This document shows, piece by piece, positions 12,401-22,666 of a DNA stretch of 64,000 nt. The position numbers and the translations under genes are program-made. Location of the stretch: the NCBI GenBank assembly GCA_905250115.1, contig CAJNOI010000117.1, positions 1-64,000 of the forward strand, given 5' to 3'. The notes below the pieces were generated by a model. The model made no database searches. It had not been told where the DNA came from and saw only the letters and a list, made by a program, of their open reading frames with translations. Position 1 is the stretch's first letter. The number at the start of each line of letters is the position of its first letter. The DNA comes from Adineta steineri (lineage: Eukaryota; Rotifera; Eurotatoria; Adinetida; Adinetidae).

Positions 12401-13602
12401 CTTCGAGATATTATTTATCAAACAACTATTAATCCCATGCTCTTCGATTTATCAACTGGTCGTGTTTTTCATGCTGAAATTCTGAGACATCAAATATCAT
12501 TAAATGAAAATGAAAATAATAGCAATGAGTTCATAATGAATTCTGATATTCTCCTCATTGCTTTTCATCATGCAGCATTCGATCGAGCAAGTCGTTCAGT
12601 CTTTTTTAACGATCTGTGTTTAGCTTATAATACTAATGCAACATCAATAGAAGATGATGAATCATTGCAATATATCGATTATAGTATACATGAACGTCTA
12701 ATTGACATGACAACGTCTCGTGAATTCTGGCATTTGCAATTAAAAGCACACAATTTGGAATCTCGATTATCATTACCAGTTGATCGACATCGTTTGTCTA
12801 ATGATAATCGATCGAGTTCTGCTTCTGTCACTCAAATCTCTTTTGACAACAAAAGTTCACAATTATTTCTTGATTATGCCTCTGTACATCATGTGACACC
12901 ATTTCAGTTAGGTCTAAGTATATTATATGCTTTTCTTTTCAAGTTAACTCATGGTGAAAATGATTTATGCATTTCTTGTCTTAATGCTAATCGATACAAA
13001 TTTGAACTGCAAAATACAGTTGGAATGTTTGTTTCTACATTACCATATCGTATTCAACTTGATCCTCATTTGCCATTTCATGATCTTGTTGAATATGTAC
13101 AAGAAAATTTCTATCAATTCTTGAACATTCTCATTATCCACTTCAACACATTCTTGCTAATTTACATATTAATCAGTCGAGTATCTCATTTCTCGAAACA
13201 ATGTATGACTTTATTACTATATCGTCACAGAGCGATGAATTATCTTTGGATGGAACAAGTCTCAAACAAGTGTCATTTGAACAATCGTTTGAAGTGGCTA
13301 AGTTTGATTTTATGTTAACATTTATCTTTGATCCACTGTTGGAGAATAATAGGTTATCATTTCGTTTATCTTGTTCACATGATCTGTTTGATGAAAGTAC
13401 AGTTACAAATATAGATCGAAGATTAGAATGTTTTTTGCAACAACGTTTTCCATCGAATCAAACTATCAATCAAGTTGATACATGTTTTACATTTATATCG
13501 AAATTTGATCTTATTCTACCAGAAGAAACTCAACAAATACAAGATATTGTCTTTTGTCGACAATCATATATAATGAACGAAGGTATGTTTAACAAGACAT
13601 AA
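9412..13602 (+). pseudogene. Non-ribosomal peptide synthetase fragment (partial C-A-T-C), decayed
   Basis: Exons are about 9412-10269, 10327-10626, 10681-11011, 11069-12064 and 12120-13602; introns are 54-57 bp and phase-consistent. Domain order: second half of a condensation domain; an adenylation domain with A3 (IIFTSGSTGVPKA), A5-like NLYGSTG (the usual TE pair is altered), A8 (GRKDHQVKLHGQRIELGEIE, 11449-11508) and A10 (NPNGKIDR); a carrier domain FFSVDGHSL with the phosphopantetheine Ser kept; and a second condensation domain with HHAAFDR, where the usual Gly after Asp is Arg. Breaks: TAA at 10459, TGA at 11395 (expected Arg before VGDLV) and a frameshift near 13105-13115. Both stops fit single C-to-T changes. 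The start is truncated, and the end at 13602 abuts a LINE tail. Substrate is not predictable. NRPS genes in bdelloid subtelomeres are known and regarded as horizontally acquired. Confidence 0.88.
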
Positions 13603-13603
13603 A

Positions 13604-14211
13604 GTTTTTCTTTTTTTCTTTTTATTTACGCATTGATTGATGACCAGAAGGTCCTTAAAGTACATAAGATAATAGAGAAAAAATAAAAAGATAAAAAACT
13701 AACAAGAAACAACTAGAGAAGAAGCATAAACACATGAGCAAATGAAAAACCACAGAGATATCAACTAACTAATATACAAAAAACGATTCAGGAAAAAAAC
13801 GGAGGAGTTGAACCTCCTCCATATCATATGAAGGTAAAGAAGAAAGAGAAGAATTAGAAGAAATCCAACCCATACATCTTTCCAATACTGAAATGTTATC
13901 AACAAATCTTTTAGAAATATGTAAGCATCTAATAGAATACTCTCTCTCCACCCAAGACTGACGAAACCTATTCAATGAAGCATTTTCAAAAAGCATTTCA
14001 CCATCAATATAATCAGCTAGAGCACATAGATATTTATTCCAATAACTTACCATCTATCATCAAGTGATGACTCATCAAACAAATACTCAAAAAGAAAATC
14101 CTTCCAACCGAGACAAAATAAAACACGTTTAAGACAAATGAAATAAAAATGACTAAGTTGAACACGTTGAAGATCTGTAAGAAGAGGAAACACAGGATAT
14201 AACCATGTAAA
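13604..14211 (-). mobile_element. LINE 3' end (C-terminus of ORF2 and tail), truncated by gap
   Basis: On the minus strand, two overlapping frames (14211-14047 and 14053-13769) look like the C-terminal end of a non-LTR retrotransposon ORF2, separated by one small frameshift near 14050 (ESSLDDRW, then YWNKYLCALADYIDGEMLFE). Such W/Y/K-rich ends with a conserved D.ID motif are typical of bdelloid LINEs, from general familiarity. The plus strand at 13604-13627 is T-rich, consistent with an A-rich 3' tail, so the LINE inserted right at the end of the NRPS fragment. The rest is lost in the assembly gap. Confidence 0.55.
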
Positions 14212-14311
14212 NNNNNNNNNNNNNNNNNNNNNNNNNNNNNNNNNNNNNNNNNNNNNNNNNNNNNNNNNNNNNNNNNNNNNNNNNNNNNNNNNNNNNNNNN
14301 NNNNNNNNNNN
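14212..14311. other. Assembly gap of 100 N
   Basis: Exactly 100 unknown bases, probably a scaffold-join placeholder of arbitrary length. The sequences on its two sides (LINE ORF2 end, repeat array) are unrelated, so adjacency across it is unproven. Confidence 0.99.
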
Positions 14312-14860
14312 ATGTTGAAAGTAAATATCTGATATGTCATTTCTGCTGATATTTTTAAAAATACAGCTATATACTAAATAACGCTTCTAATATTATATTT
14401 AAACAAGAATTTCCAAATTTCGTAGCGAAAGTAAATATCTGATATCTAATTTCTGCTGATATTTTTGAAATTATAGTTACTATATGAGGCTTGATATACT
14501 ATAGCTGAACAGAATTCTCCAAATTTTGTAATGAAAGTAAATATCTGATATCTGCTAGGACTACTGAACGAAGAAAATATGTGTATGTCTTATATGGACT
14601 CCATAGTCAAAGTTTGAAAACTATACAGAGAAGTAAATATCTGATATCTGATTTCTGATAATATTTTTAAAATTATACCTACTATATGAGACTTCATATG
14701 TTATATTCAAATAAAAACTTCCAAATTTCATATTGAAAGTAAATATCTGATATCTGCTTTTTAATGTTGTTCCTGAAGGCTATATTAAAGTAAATATCTG
14801 ATTTTCTTCCTAAAAATCAGATATCAGCGATCAGATGTTTAGTAGAAATTGGTACCAGTT
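14312..14860. repeat. Six-copy ~106-bp repeat with core GTAAATATCTGATATC
   Basis: The core GTAAATATCTGAT recurs at 14321, 14431, 14537, 14633, 14739 and 14790; spacing is 110, 106, 96, 106 and 51 bp. Most copies are followed by a TTTCTGCTGATATTTTT block. The core contains the palindrome GATATC, and the last copy is followed by the reverse word (ATCAGATATC), so the array is rich in inverted words. It lies just upstream of the hAT transposase exons and may be the element's left subterminal repeats (inference). Confidence 0.7.
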
Positions 14861-15216
14861 TGAGATTTGCCATGACCTCAATATTTTTTATTAATAATTA
14901 GTTTATAAACTTTTCTTTCGTATAATGATATAAATATCAAGAAGTATGTAGTCAACAAGATTTTCATGAAATGAAAACTATATTTTGACAAATGACTCTT
15001 CATCCTAATTAGATAATTAAGAGTTAACATTATATATTCTAAATTAGTACAATAAAAATGAGAAGAGCTGACTTTATATTTAAGTCTATATGTAGTTTTT
15101 CTAGAAATACGCTTCGATGGATGAAGAAAATACTAGAAAAAGATTTAAGGGCTCCTAATGACTTCAATTATAAATTACAAGTTATAAACTAATATCATAA
15201 TTAATTTTTTTTTTAG

Positions 15217-18200
15217 ATTATACTGAAACAAATGCCTGCTATAGCATTTACTGCTGATATTTGGAAGAGTGGTGCTCGTAAATATTACATATCATTGACT
15301 GCTCACGTATTCGATGATGACTTTGAAGTTATACCACTTGTATTATCTTTACGACAATTAACTGGTCGTCATCTTGCCATTAATGTTGAAGCTTTCATTA
15401 AATATGAATTCAATGAAAAATTTCAAATTATGCCTAATCAACGAGCTGGAATAACAACTGGTTGTGGCTCAGAAATGGTTGCTACAACAGCCTATGGTTT
15501 ATTTGGTCCAAGACATTCGTGCATTGCGCACGTATGGAATAATGTTGTCAAAAATGGTTTATGCTTATGGGAGAAACCAAATCCAAAAAAGTCAGTTGTT
15601 TGTTTTTAGTTGTTTACGAGAAAGATTTATCTTAGTAAAACCATATAGAAAATTTAGTATCAAGTTTTGTTGTTGTATAGCTAGAGAAAGCGTATATGAA
15701 CTTTTCTGAGCATATTATCGGAAATAAGATTAGTCACTAAACTTCACGTAGGCTACCGAGAAACGACTGATATTGCGATCAATTTACTTTCTTTTACATG
15801 GAAATTTTATCTTTCAGATGAAGTATATTTCTAGAAAGATGATTTATATGAATTAGTTTTGAAACAAGAGATTAAAATATGAATTATCTAACGATACTTA
15901 GAAATGATCAAAGATCTTATCATTCTAAAAAATAATCGTAATTAGTTTCATCTCCATGTTAAATTAGTTGCTGTTCTTTCTTCACAGAGTTCAAATAAAG
16001 ATAAACAATAAATTTGCAACACACATTTACAGATTACTAAGCATGATATTATTTTCTTTTGGAGTTTATAGTCACAGACAAGAAGATATAGTGAAAGTGA
16101 AAAGATGAGAATCTTAAAACAGTACTCACCTCTAGTTATTCAGTTTTCGTCACATGCGCAAATTCATATTATAAATGATACAATTTTTTTTAGATTTCCT
16201 ATTCTTCAATTTGAAATCAATGACCGAGAATCTATTCGTAGTCTTAATGCTGATGAAGATGATTTACTTGGTGAAGAAGTTCTTCATACAGTTCAATCAG
16301 ATGAAGAAGAAATTGAAGATAATAATGAACAAAATTCATCTCAATTAGATCAAGTTCAATCAACAACATCAACAATTATGGTGGTAAAGAAAAGAAGAAT
16401 TCAACCAATATATGATGAATTTTTAAGTGAAGACGATGAACCAGTTATTATTCAACCAGAAACTCGTTCAATTACTCTTGTTGGTCTTCTTGAACGCGTC
16501 TTCAATTTACTAGACCGTTGTCGTCAACTAATTACTGATATTCGCAACATAGACGTGGTTCAAACATATACTTTGGTTGAAATTCGGAAAAAAGGACGTG
16601 GTTTTACGATTGACATGGACGTATGTTTCTTCTTTAATGTTTTTAAATGAATCTAGCTAGACTTGAAAGAAACTATAAGTGTAAGAAAAGCTGGACAACA
16701 TAAGTAGAGAAATATAAAGATATTCTCCAGATCCGTTTTAAACTAGAGTCAACGGAGATAGAGTTCTCACTATTATTTAAACAAACGTTTCTTTTAGTAG
16801 TAATGTTGAAGTTTTTTTTCTAATTTATGACTAGTTTAATCTATAAACTCTTTCTATCATTCTTTCTCAACAATTGACTAGTTTTTACTATTTAACTGAG
16901 AATGAATACTATGAGTTCATCTCAATGTGTTTGTAGTTCCTGCAGAGAGACAGCTTTTAATGATGTAGTCTCTCAATGAAATATATTAATATATAAATAA
17001 TCTTTAATACAACTCTTTTATAAAAGATCGTCTCTCTTGAAAAAACTACAATCAAGTAAATGAAATGTCGAATCAATTTATGAGATATTTTTAGGAAGAG
17101 GATTTCATACGCGATTGATCTAAGTTGATCGGAAAGACTCAAGTTTTAGTGACATATCAATAATACAAATTAAGTTTTTTCTTATATTTTTCCTTCAAAG
17201 GTTCGTTGGAATACAACTTATCAAATGATCGATCGTCTACTTGAACATCAAAACTTGGTTGATATCATCGTACGTCGAAAATTTGATGGTCTTACAGTTT
17301 GTCAAGCAAATCGATTAAAATTGGCTGCATTAAATCCCGATGACTGGGATGTTCTCCGTGCCCTCCATCAGGTGTTGACTGGATTCGACGTTGCAACAAC
17401 AATTGTTTCGGCTAGCCATTATCCAACACTCTCTGATTCATTTTGGGCAATTACTAAACTTCGACAAATTTTAATTGCAAATACAGATCAATCTCGGTAC
17501 GTCGAATTTCTCAAAACAACGGCATTAAATTATTTAGATATGTATATTGAAAAACATTTGTCAAAAGGTCAACAAGAAGGAATGCTCGTAAGTTGATTTA
17601 AACTGATTTATCTCCGATATCATATTCATTCTTTCAACTGAGTAAATTTTTAAAAAAAGACGTCTGTTTCAAGTAATTGTATGGTATTTTAAATAAAAAA
17701 GTTTCATATTAGATATTCTATAACAAAAAATATGAATACGTCTTTCCATATCTTTTTGACGTTTCGAAAAACAGTATTTGTTGTGTCAGAAAAATTTGAC
17801 ATTAGGTCACGATTTATTAACTCTATAATTTAAATTTACGCTTTTCCATTTTCATTCACATCGTTTTATGTCAACGTTTCATTAAAGAATTTATATTCAA
17901 TTTTTTCAATTTTACATCAACTATGTATAAGATTTTTCTTGTTTAGATCGCAGCTTTTCTCGATCCAGAAACTCATAATGATATGAGTCAAGATGATTTT
18001 TCTAAAGCAATGGAAATCGTGAAGCAAAAGTTAGAACAAATATCTACAACTACATCATCATCGACAACAACAACAACAACAACAACAACAACATCATTAT
18101 TTTCACCTCTTTCATTACCAACATCTCAAATAACATTCTCGAAGAAAGATGCTGCAAAACAGCGAATGAATCAATTAGCTGGAATTGGTATGAATCTATC

Positions 18201-18564
18201 GAATGATAGATCAATTACTGCTGCAGTTGAAATATCTCTATTTACAAATGCAATTAAAACAAACCAAAGTTTTAAAGAGTTTTGGTCAACTCAAAATCAA
18301 TCATTTCCACGTCTAGTAACATTAGTTCGTCGTTATTCCATCGTACCTGCTACATCAGTTGCAAGTGAATCTGCTTTTTCTGTTTGTGGGTTTATTGCAC
18401 GCAAACAACGTTCATCATTATCATCTCGTATGTTACGTCAACTTCTAGTTCTTAAATACAGAAAAAATTTACTCAAATTTAAACGCCAAGATCAACCTTC
18501 TTTGCTACAAGATCGTTTAACTCAATCGTTATCACTTGGTATTACAGGATCAACTGCTGTCTAA
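15217..18564 (+). CDS. hAT-superfamily transposase, four exons, open frame
   Basis: DDE/D-type transposase of the hobo/Ac/Tam3 group. Exons 15217-15590, 16194-16620, 17201-17587 and 17947-18564 are joined by GT-AG introns in phases 2, 0, 0 and give about 601 codons with no stop or frameshift. Signatures in order: AFTADIWKS with YISLTAH (catalytic-core start); an acidic linker (DEDDLLGEE); VRWNTTYQMIDRLLE; YPTLS; and the C-terminal hATC dimerisation block with YSIVPATSVASES, FSVCGFIARKQRSSL and LLVLKYRKN. The N-terminal BED zinc finger is not seen; a candidate upstream exon starts at ATG 15058 but would need a very short intron. The right transposon end is recognisable at 19178. It may still be mobile if the left end exists. 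Confidence 0.88.
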
Positions 18565-19054
18565 TTATATTCATACATTTAGTTATATTTCAAAATGATA
18601 GACCCTTTATTATCAAACGTTTAGCATTTAACAGGTTTTTCGTTTTTTTGTTAGCTTCACTCATGTCAACCATAGTTTCATGTGTTGGAGGAAGTTATAG
18701 TGATGATAGAATAGAAAGTACTTGAGTAGGCTCGCGATAAACAATATTACTCCAGCATTCATAACTGACAGTGACTATCTTTTCATTATAATAACCATGA
18801 TAATAGACAGTCAGCGTCGATCTGTCTATCTCTAAGACATGCTTCTAAATCACAATCGATTACTAAGAAAGATTGTATCAGATATCTCAATACAAAAATT
18901 TTACATTAGTTCATGTAATTTTCTGAATTTCACGTATTAATTACATTAAATTCTAAAAGATTTTTGAATGCAAATTATGAAACTTGTGTTTTTTTTAATA
19001 GAAATCTATTAGTTTGGCAAGATTAAATAATAATATTCGATTTAAACAGCTTTT
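18565..19054. other. hAT 3' untranslated and internal spacer
   Basis: No gene. It lies between the transposase stop and the palindromic subterminal repeats of the same element and contains one TCAGATATCT word related to the upstream array core. Confidence 0.4.
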
Positions 19055-19186
19055 GAAAAAAAGTTATTTGTTATTATTCTGTTATTTATAACAATAACAA
19101 AAAATAGTTATTGTTATAAATAACTATAACTAAAAAGTTATTGTTATTTATAACAATAACAATAAATACTCACCCCTATTTATATA
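19055..19186. mobile_element. hAT right end: subterminal palindromes, terminal CACCCCTA and candidate target duplication
   Basis: Several direct and inverted copies of a TTATTGTTATAAATAAC-type word fill 19055-19166. The element then ends with ACTCACCCCTA, whose reverse complement TAGGGGTGAGT is a hAT-like terminus. The end is placed at 19178, and TTTATATA (19179-19186) would be the 8-bp target duplication. The matching left end was not found and may lie in or beyond the gap at 14212-14311. Confidence 0.6.
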
Positions 19187-19797
19187 TATATATAATTTCT
19201 TTTTTCAAATCTAAAATTGAAAGATGTGTATCTATACTGAGAATCATTTAAAAACCAGCTTTTATATTTTAATTTGAATCTGTTTTTGTATTTTAATTTA
19301 TTATTATTTAGTTATACAGCTTTATTTAAAAAAGACATCCACACTGTAAAAGTAGAACAGTCTTTGTTATACAGCTGTTTTATGACTCATCACCATATGT
19401 GATCATATGTGAACACATGTGGATTTTACTAACCACCAATCAGAAACAGTTAAGTTACCTCTATGATGAAGCAATTTCTGTCATGATGATTTTTATTACA
19501 AATTCAATTTATGATCTAGGCAATTGTAAGATTTCCGATTAGTCAAAAATACATTTGTTAATCCTTACGTTATTCTGTACATATATATTTTTTTTATGAT
19601 CTATGAATCATTGAAATATATTTTCACGTACATAATATAGTTGTTATTTTTTTAAATTAAATATGTTTGAATTTTTTAGATAGTTTTTGTCAGTATTTAA
19701 TCTTAACCAAATAAATGAGAAATGTTTAATATGAAGATGTTAAAAACGTCAAAAGATAATATAAAAGAAAAAAAAAGAAGAATATAATAAATAAGTT
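19187..19797. other. AT-rich spacer
   Basis: No gene or clear repeat. A short CATATGTGATCATATGTGAACACATGTG patch of nested inverted words sits near 19395-19422. Confidence 0.4.
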
Positions 19798-20727
19798 TCA
19801 TGATGATTCATTGTTTATAAAAGTTTTATAGTTTTTTTCGTTAAATATGTTTATAGGTAATTTATTATCAGCTAAATCGTGATCATCTTGATTATTAAAT
19901 TGTATACGAAGAGTATAATTATAATAACGTGGAATATGAGCATATCTAATCTCTAATTTATCAAGATATTTTTTTATTGTTTCTAAATTCCATTCATTAT
20001 ATAATTTTCTTTTTATCGTATATTGTTGTCGTTTAAGTTTTCTTTTCTCATTATGTTTTTTAATTCTAAGTGTATTAGATTCTTGACTTCGAAAAGAAGA
20101 TTGAGATGGTTTTGATGTTGATATTGATACTGTTGAATTTATTGATGATCTTTCAATAAATTCATTAAAATAATCAATAATAGTATGACGAATTATATAA
20201 TTGAAATGACGATGAACGTGTATACCATCTGCAATATGATTTCCAGTAATACGTAAACCGATGATACTAAAATTTATTTGATCAGATAGTATTTTTAATT
20301 GTTCATTATACAAGTTTATGTTGAACATTAAGTTAAATTCATCTTTAAATTGCGGTAGCTCTTTAAAACATGGAAAACATAGAGCAATTGTAATCTTTTC
20401 ACGTTCATTAAAATGAGGAAACTTTTGTCGAAGATCGAAAATCAACTGTTGAACTTGAGGAATAATTTCTCTAGCCTTATTGGCACGAACTCAATTTGTA
20501 CCAATTAAAAAAAATATTGCATTGGCCTGTAATAAATAAGGTCGAAATTCAGCTGATGATAGTAATGTAGAAGCACAAAAATTTCTTTTACGATTGTACA
20601 ACCAACTGAGACCAGGAATAGCATGCGTGACCACATTATACGATGCTGTATCTCTTAAACCAAGATATCTGCCATGGCTGTCAGATAACACGAGAAAGTT
20701 CATTGATGATGAAGATTGATTGATCAT
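19798..20727 (-). pseudogene. SGNH/GDSL esterase-like ORF with one in-frame TGA
   Basis: On the minus strand the frame from Met at 20727 (or 20703) to 19798 is interrupted only by a TGA at 20493-20491. Block I is LSDSHGR (nucleophile Ser), block III IGTN lies just before the stop, and block V is DGIHVHR (Asp-x-x-His), so all three triad positions of an SGNH hydrolase are visible. The C-terminal basic segment (KRKLKRQQYTIKRK) is followed by LRIQFNN. GDSL/SGNH esterase ORFs occur in some LINEs and in bdelloid Terminon elements (established knowledge), so this is probably transposon-borne rather than a host lipase. The stop fits a single C-to-T change (CGA to TGA). Confidence 0.65.
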
Positions 20728-20847
20728 AACTAAAATATACTTTGGTATATAAAAGTAATTAATTATAAGAATCGTGGAACTGCAAGCACTATATTTAATT
20801 GTTACAGAATGCAGCTGCTGAATGAAAGAACGAACAAAAAAGTTGAT

Positions 20848-20918
20848 GCCTCGAGGATTCGAACCAAGTATCAACTGCATCCTAATAGATGTCCTAAGCC
20901 AGTTAAGCCAAAGGAATA
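20848..20918 (-). ncRNA. tRNA-like sequence with internal pol III A and B boxes
   Basis: On the minus strand TGGCTTAACTGG (20910-20899) fits the A-box consensus and GGTTCGAATCC (20865-20855) is a perfect B box, 34 bp apart, followed within 25 bp by a run of six T (pol III terminator). The acceptor and T stems do not pair well and no convincing anticodon arm forms, so this is more likely a tRNA relic or SINE head than a working tRNA. Confidence 0.5.
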
Positions 20919-20967
20919 ATTTACTATCTCTTCGATATCGAAGTGAATCAAGAAAACATAATAACAA

Positions 20968-22180
20968 CTACCAACAGTATATACCCGTATATACTGATAT
21001 AACATTTCTGATTGTTAAAAAACATTCTTCTAATAATATAACCTTTTCTCTTTATGAATCTTCATATCTTTTCACAATATACAAAGTTTATCATTTGGTA
21101 CTTATTTTCTTTCAGTAACATATAATTGTGATTGACAAAAATATTTTTCTCTTAATTCTTTTTTAATTACAATAGAATTGAATGGATACACAGTTTGTCA
21201 TCTCATTGAAAGCATAAATACCGATAACTAGTATGTCTCAGTTTCCCAATTCATGTTGCACATTACGAAAAATATAATCAGTTATATTTCAGTTAAATAC
21301 CTACATCAAGAAGCATCAACAAAACAACATTCATCTACTAAAACTTAATTCAACTAAAATAAAGTTCAGTATCACCGTGACTCTATTCTTGGTACATACC
21401 ACAAAATGAAAATATCAATTTCATCGATATCATATAAATAAAATAAAAACATACTTACTAATGCTTATAATAGAGTTTGATAATTATATAAAAGAGCGAA
21501 ATAACAAATACTTTCGAAAATATAACCACAGTCGACAATAGAAAAAATCAAAGGAATGCAGAACGAAATAAGTCCACAAATAATATACGCCACGTCATCA
21601 TCAAACAAACATATACCTCAAATCACAACAACACTACAGGGTTCCATCCATGTAATAAAAGCATGAATGACAGCGAAATTTATTCTGCTTCTATAAGATC
21701 ACATACACACAAACAGCACAAACCGATCTGTTATGATACTAAGACAAACAAATAATACAGTATCTGAATACATTCATACCTATACATAAATCTTAAAACC
21801 TCATTAATTCTAACACATACATTGCACGAATACATACTAAACTTTGAATCCGTATATCTTACCCAAATCGACCAAGTATTACCATTACTACTAATATAAC
21901 TATCATAAAATATCATCATCAATATTATAATTACTGTGATTTTCATTAATCTCTTATTCTCATCACCCTACGTATTAACATAATCATGATCATTTTTCAT
22001 CAATATTATTATCTTCATGATCATTCTTATAAGTTTATGATGTTCCTGGTATTTTTTATTACTGATGATGACCGACTTTACTATTCTGAAAATGGTCGAA
22101 AACTCTATCGATTTAGTTTTTCATGTTTCTCTTTTATATTTATATAAAACATTTTTTCTTTATATCTATGTAAATTATCG
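20968..22180. other. Spacer, no gene recognised
   Basis: AT-rich sequence where the body of a LINE ORF2 (rest of endonuclease, reverse transcriptase) would be expected from the flanking minus-strand pieces, but no RT motif such as YxDD is seen. Short frames on both strands lack any signature. Confidence 0.45.
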
Positions 22181-22545
22181 ATTTACCGCACTTTATATTT
22201 ATTTTTACATTCTACTCTTTTTACCATAATTCCATTCCGAACCAAAATCAAAACACCACCATTACTGTTTTCACCAGATTGTTGAAAAGTTTTAAAGTCA
22301 CAAAACATTTATCTATAATCATATAAATCAATGTATCCAGTTTCTGAAAGTATGATAACATTAGTATTAAAAGATGAAATAAGACGCAAAACTTCTTGAT
22401 AGCGTATATCTAAACCACGCACATTGAACATAAGAATATTTAAAGGAGAAAAAATCGAAGATGAATCAACACACACGTATTTTTCCAAATCGAAAAACAT
22501 GAAGATAAAAGAGAACAACTTTCCCACTCTGAGAGAATCAAACAA
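22181..22545 (-). pseudogene. LINE ORF2 start: APE-type endonuclease fragment
   Basis: The minus strand encodes the beginning of an apurinic-type endonuclease: LNILMFNVRGL and NVIILSETGY (motifs with the catalytic Asn and Glu), then after a TAA at 22311-22309 the frame continues with GENSNGGVLILVRNG and ends at another stop near 22182. It lies 120 bp downstream of the intact ORF1 in the same orientation, so both belong to one LINE whose ORF2 is lost beyond the first third of the endonuclease. Confidence 0.65.
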
Positions 22546-22666
22546 AACATATTAAAGTCAAAATGAGAAAGAGTCAACTTAGCTCTACGTAAAAACAAAT
22601 CTCTTTTATTACAATTTAAAAATGAGGAACAACTAAAAAAAGGTAAAGCAATAGTAGAAAGGTTCA

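Noticed and set aside
14312..14860. Regular repeats considered as a CRISPR-like array
   Set aside because: Units are ~106 bp with degenerate, homologous interiors rather than unique spacers, and the DNA is eukaryotic.
20848..20918. Functional tRNA gene
   Set aside because: A and B boxes are good, but the acceptor stem has no partner, the T stem pairs at only three of five positions and no proper anticodon arm forms.
21731..21946. Minus-strand 71-aa frame as the rest of LINE ORF2
   Set aside because: No reverse transcriptase motif and not in a frame continuous with the endonuclease fragment.
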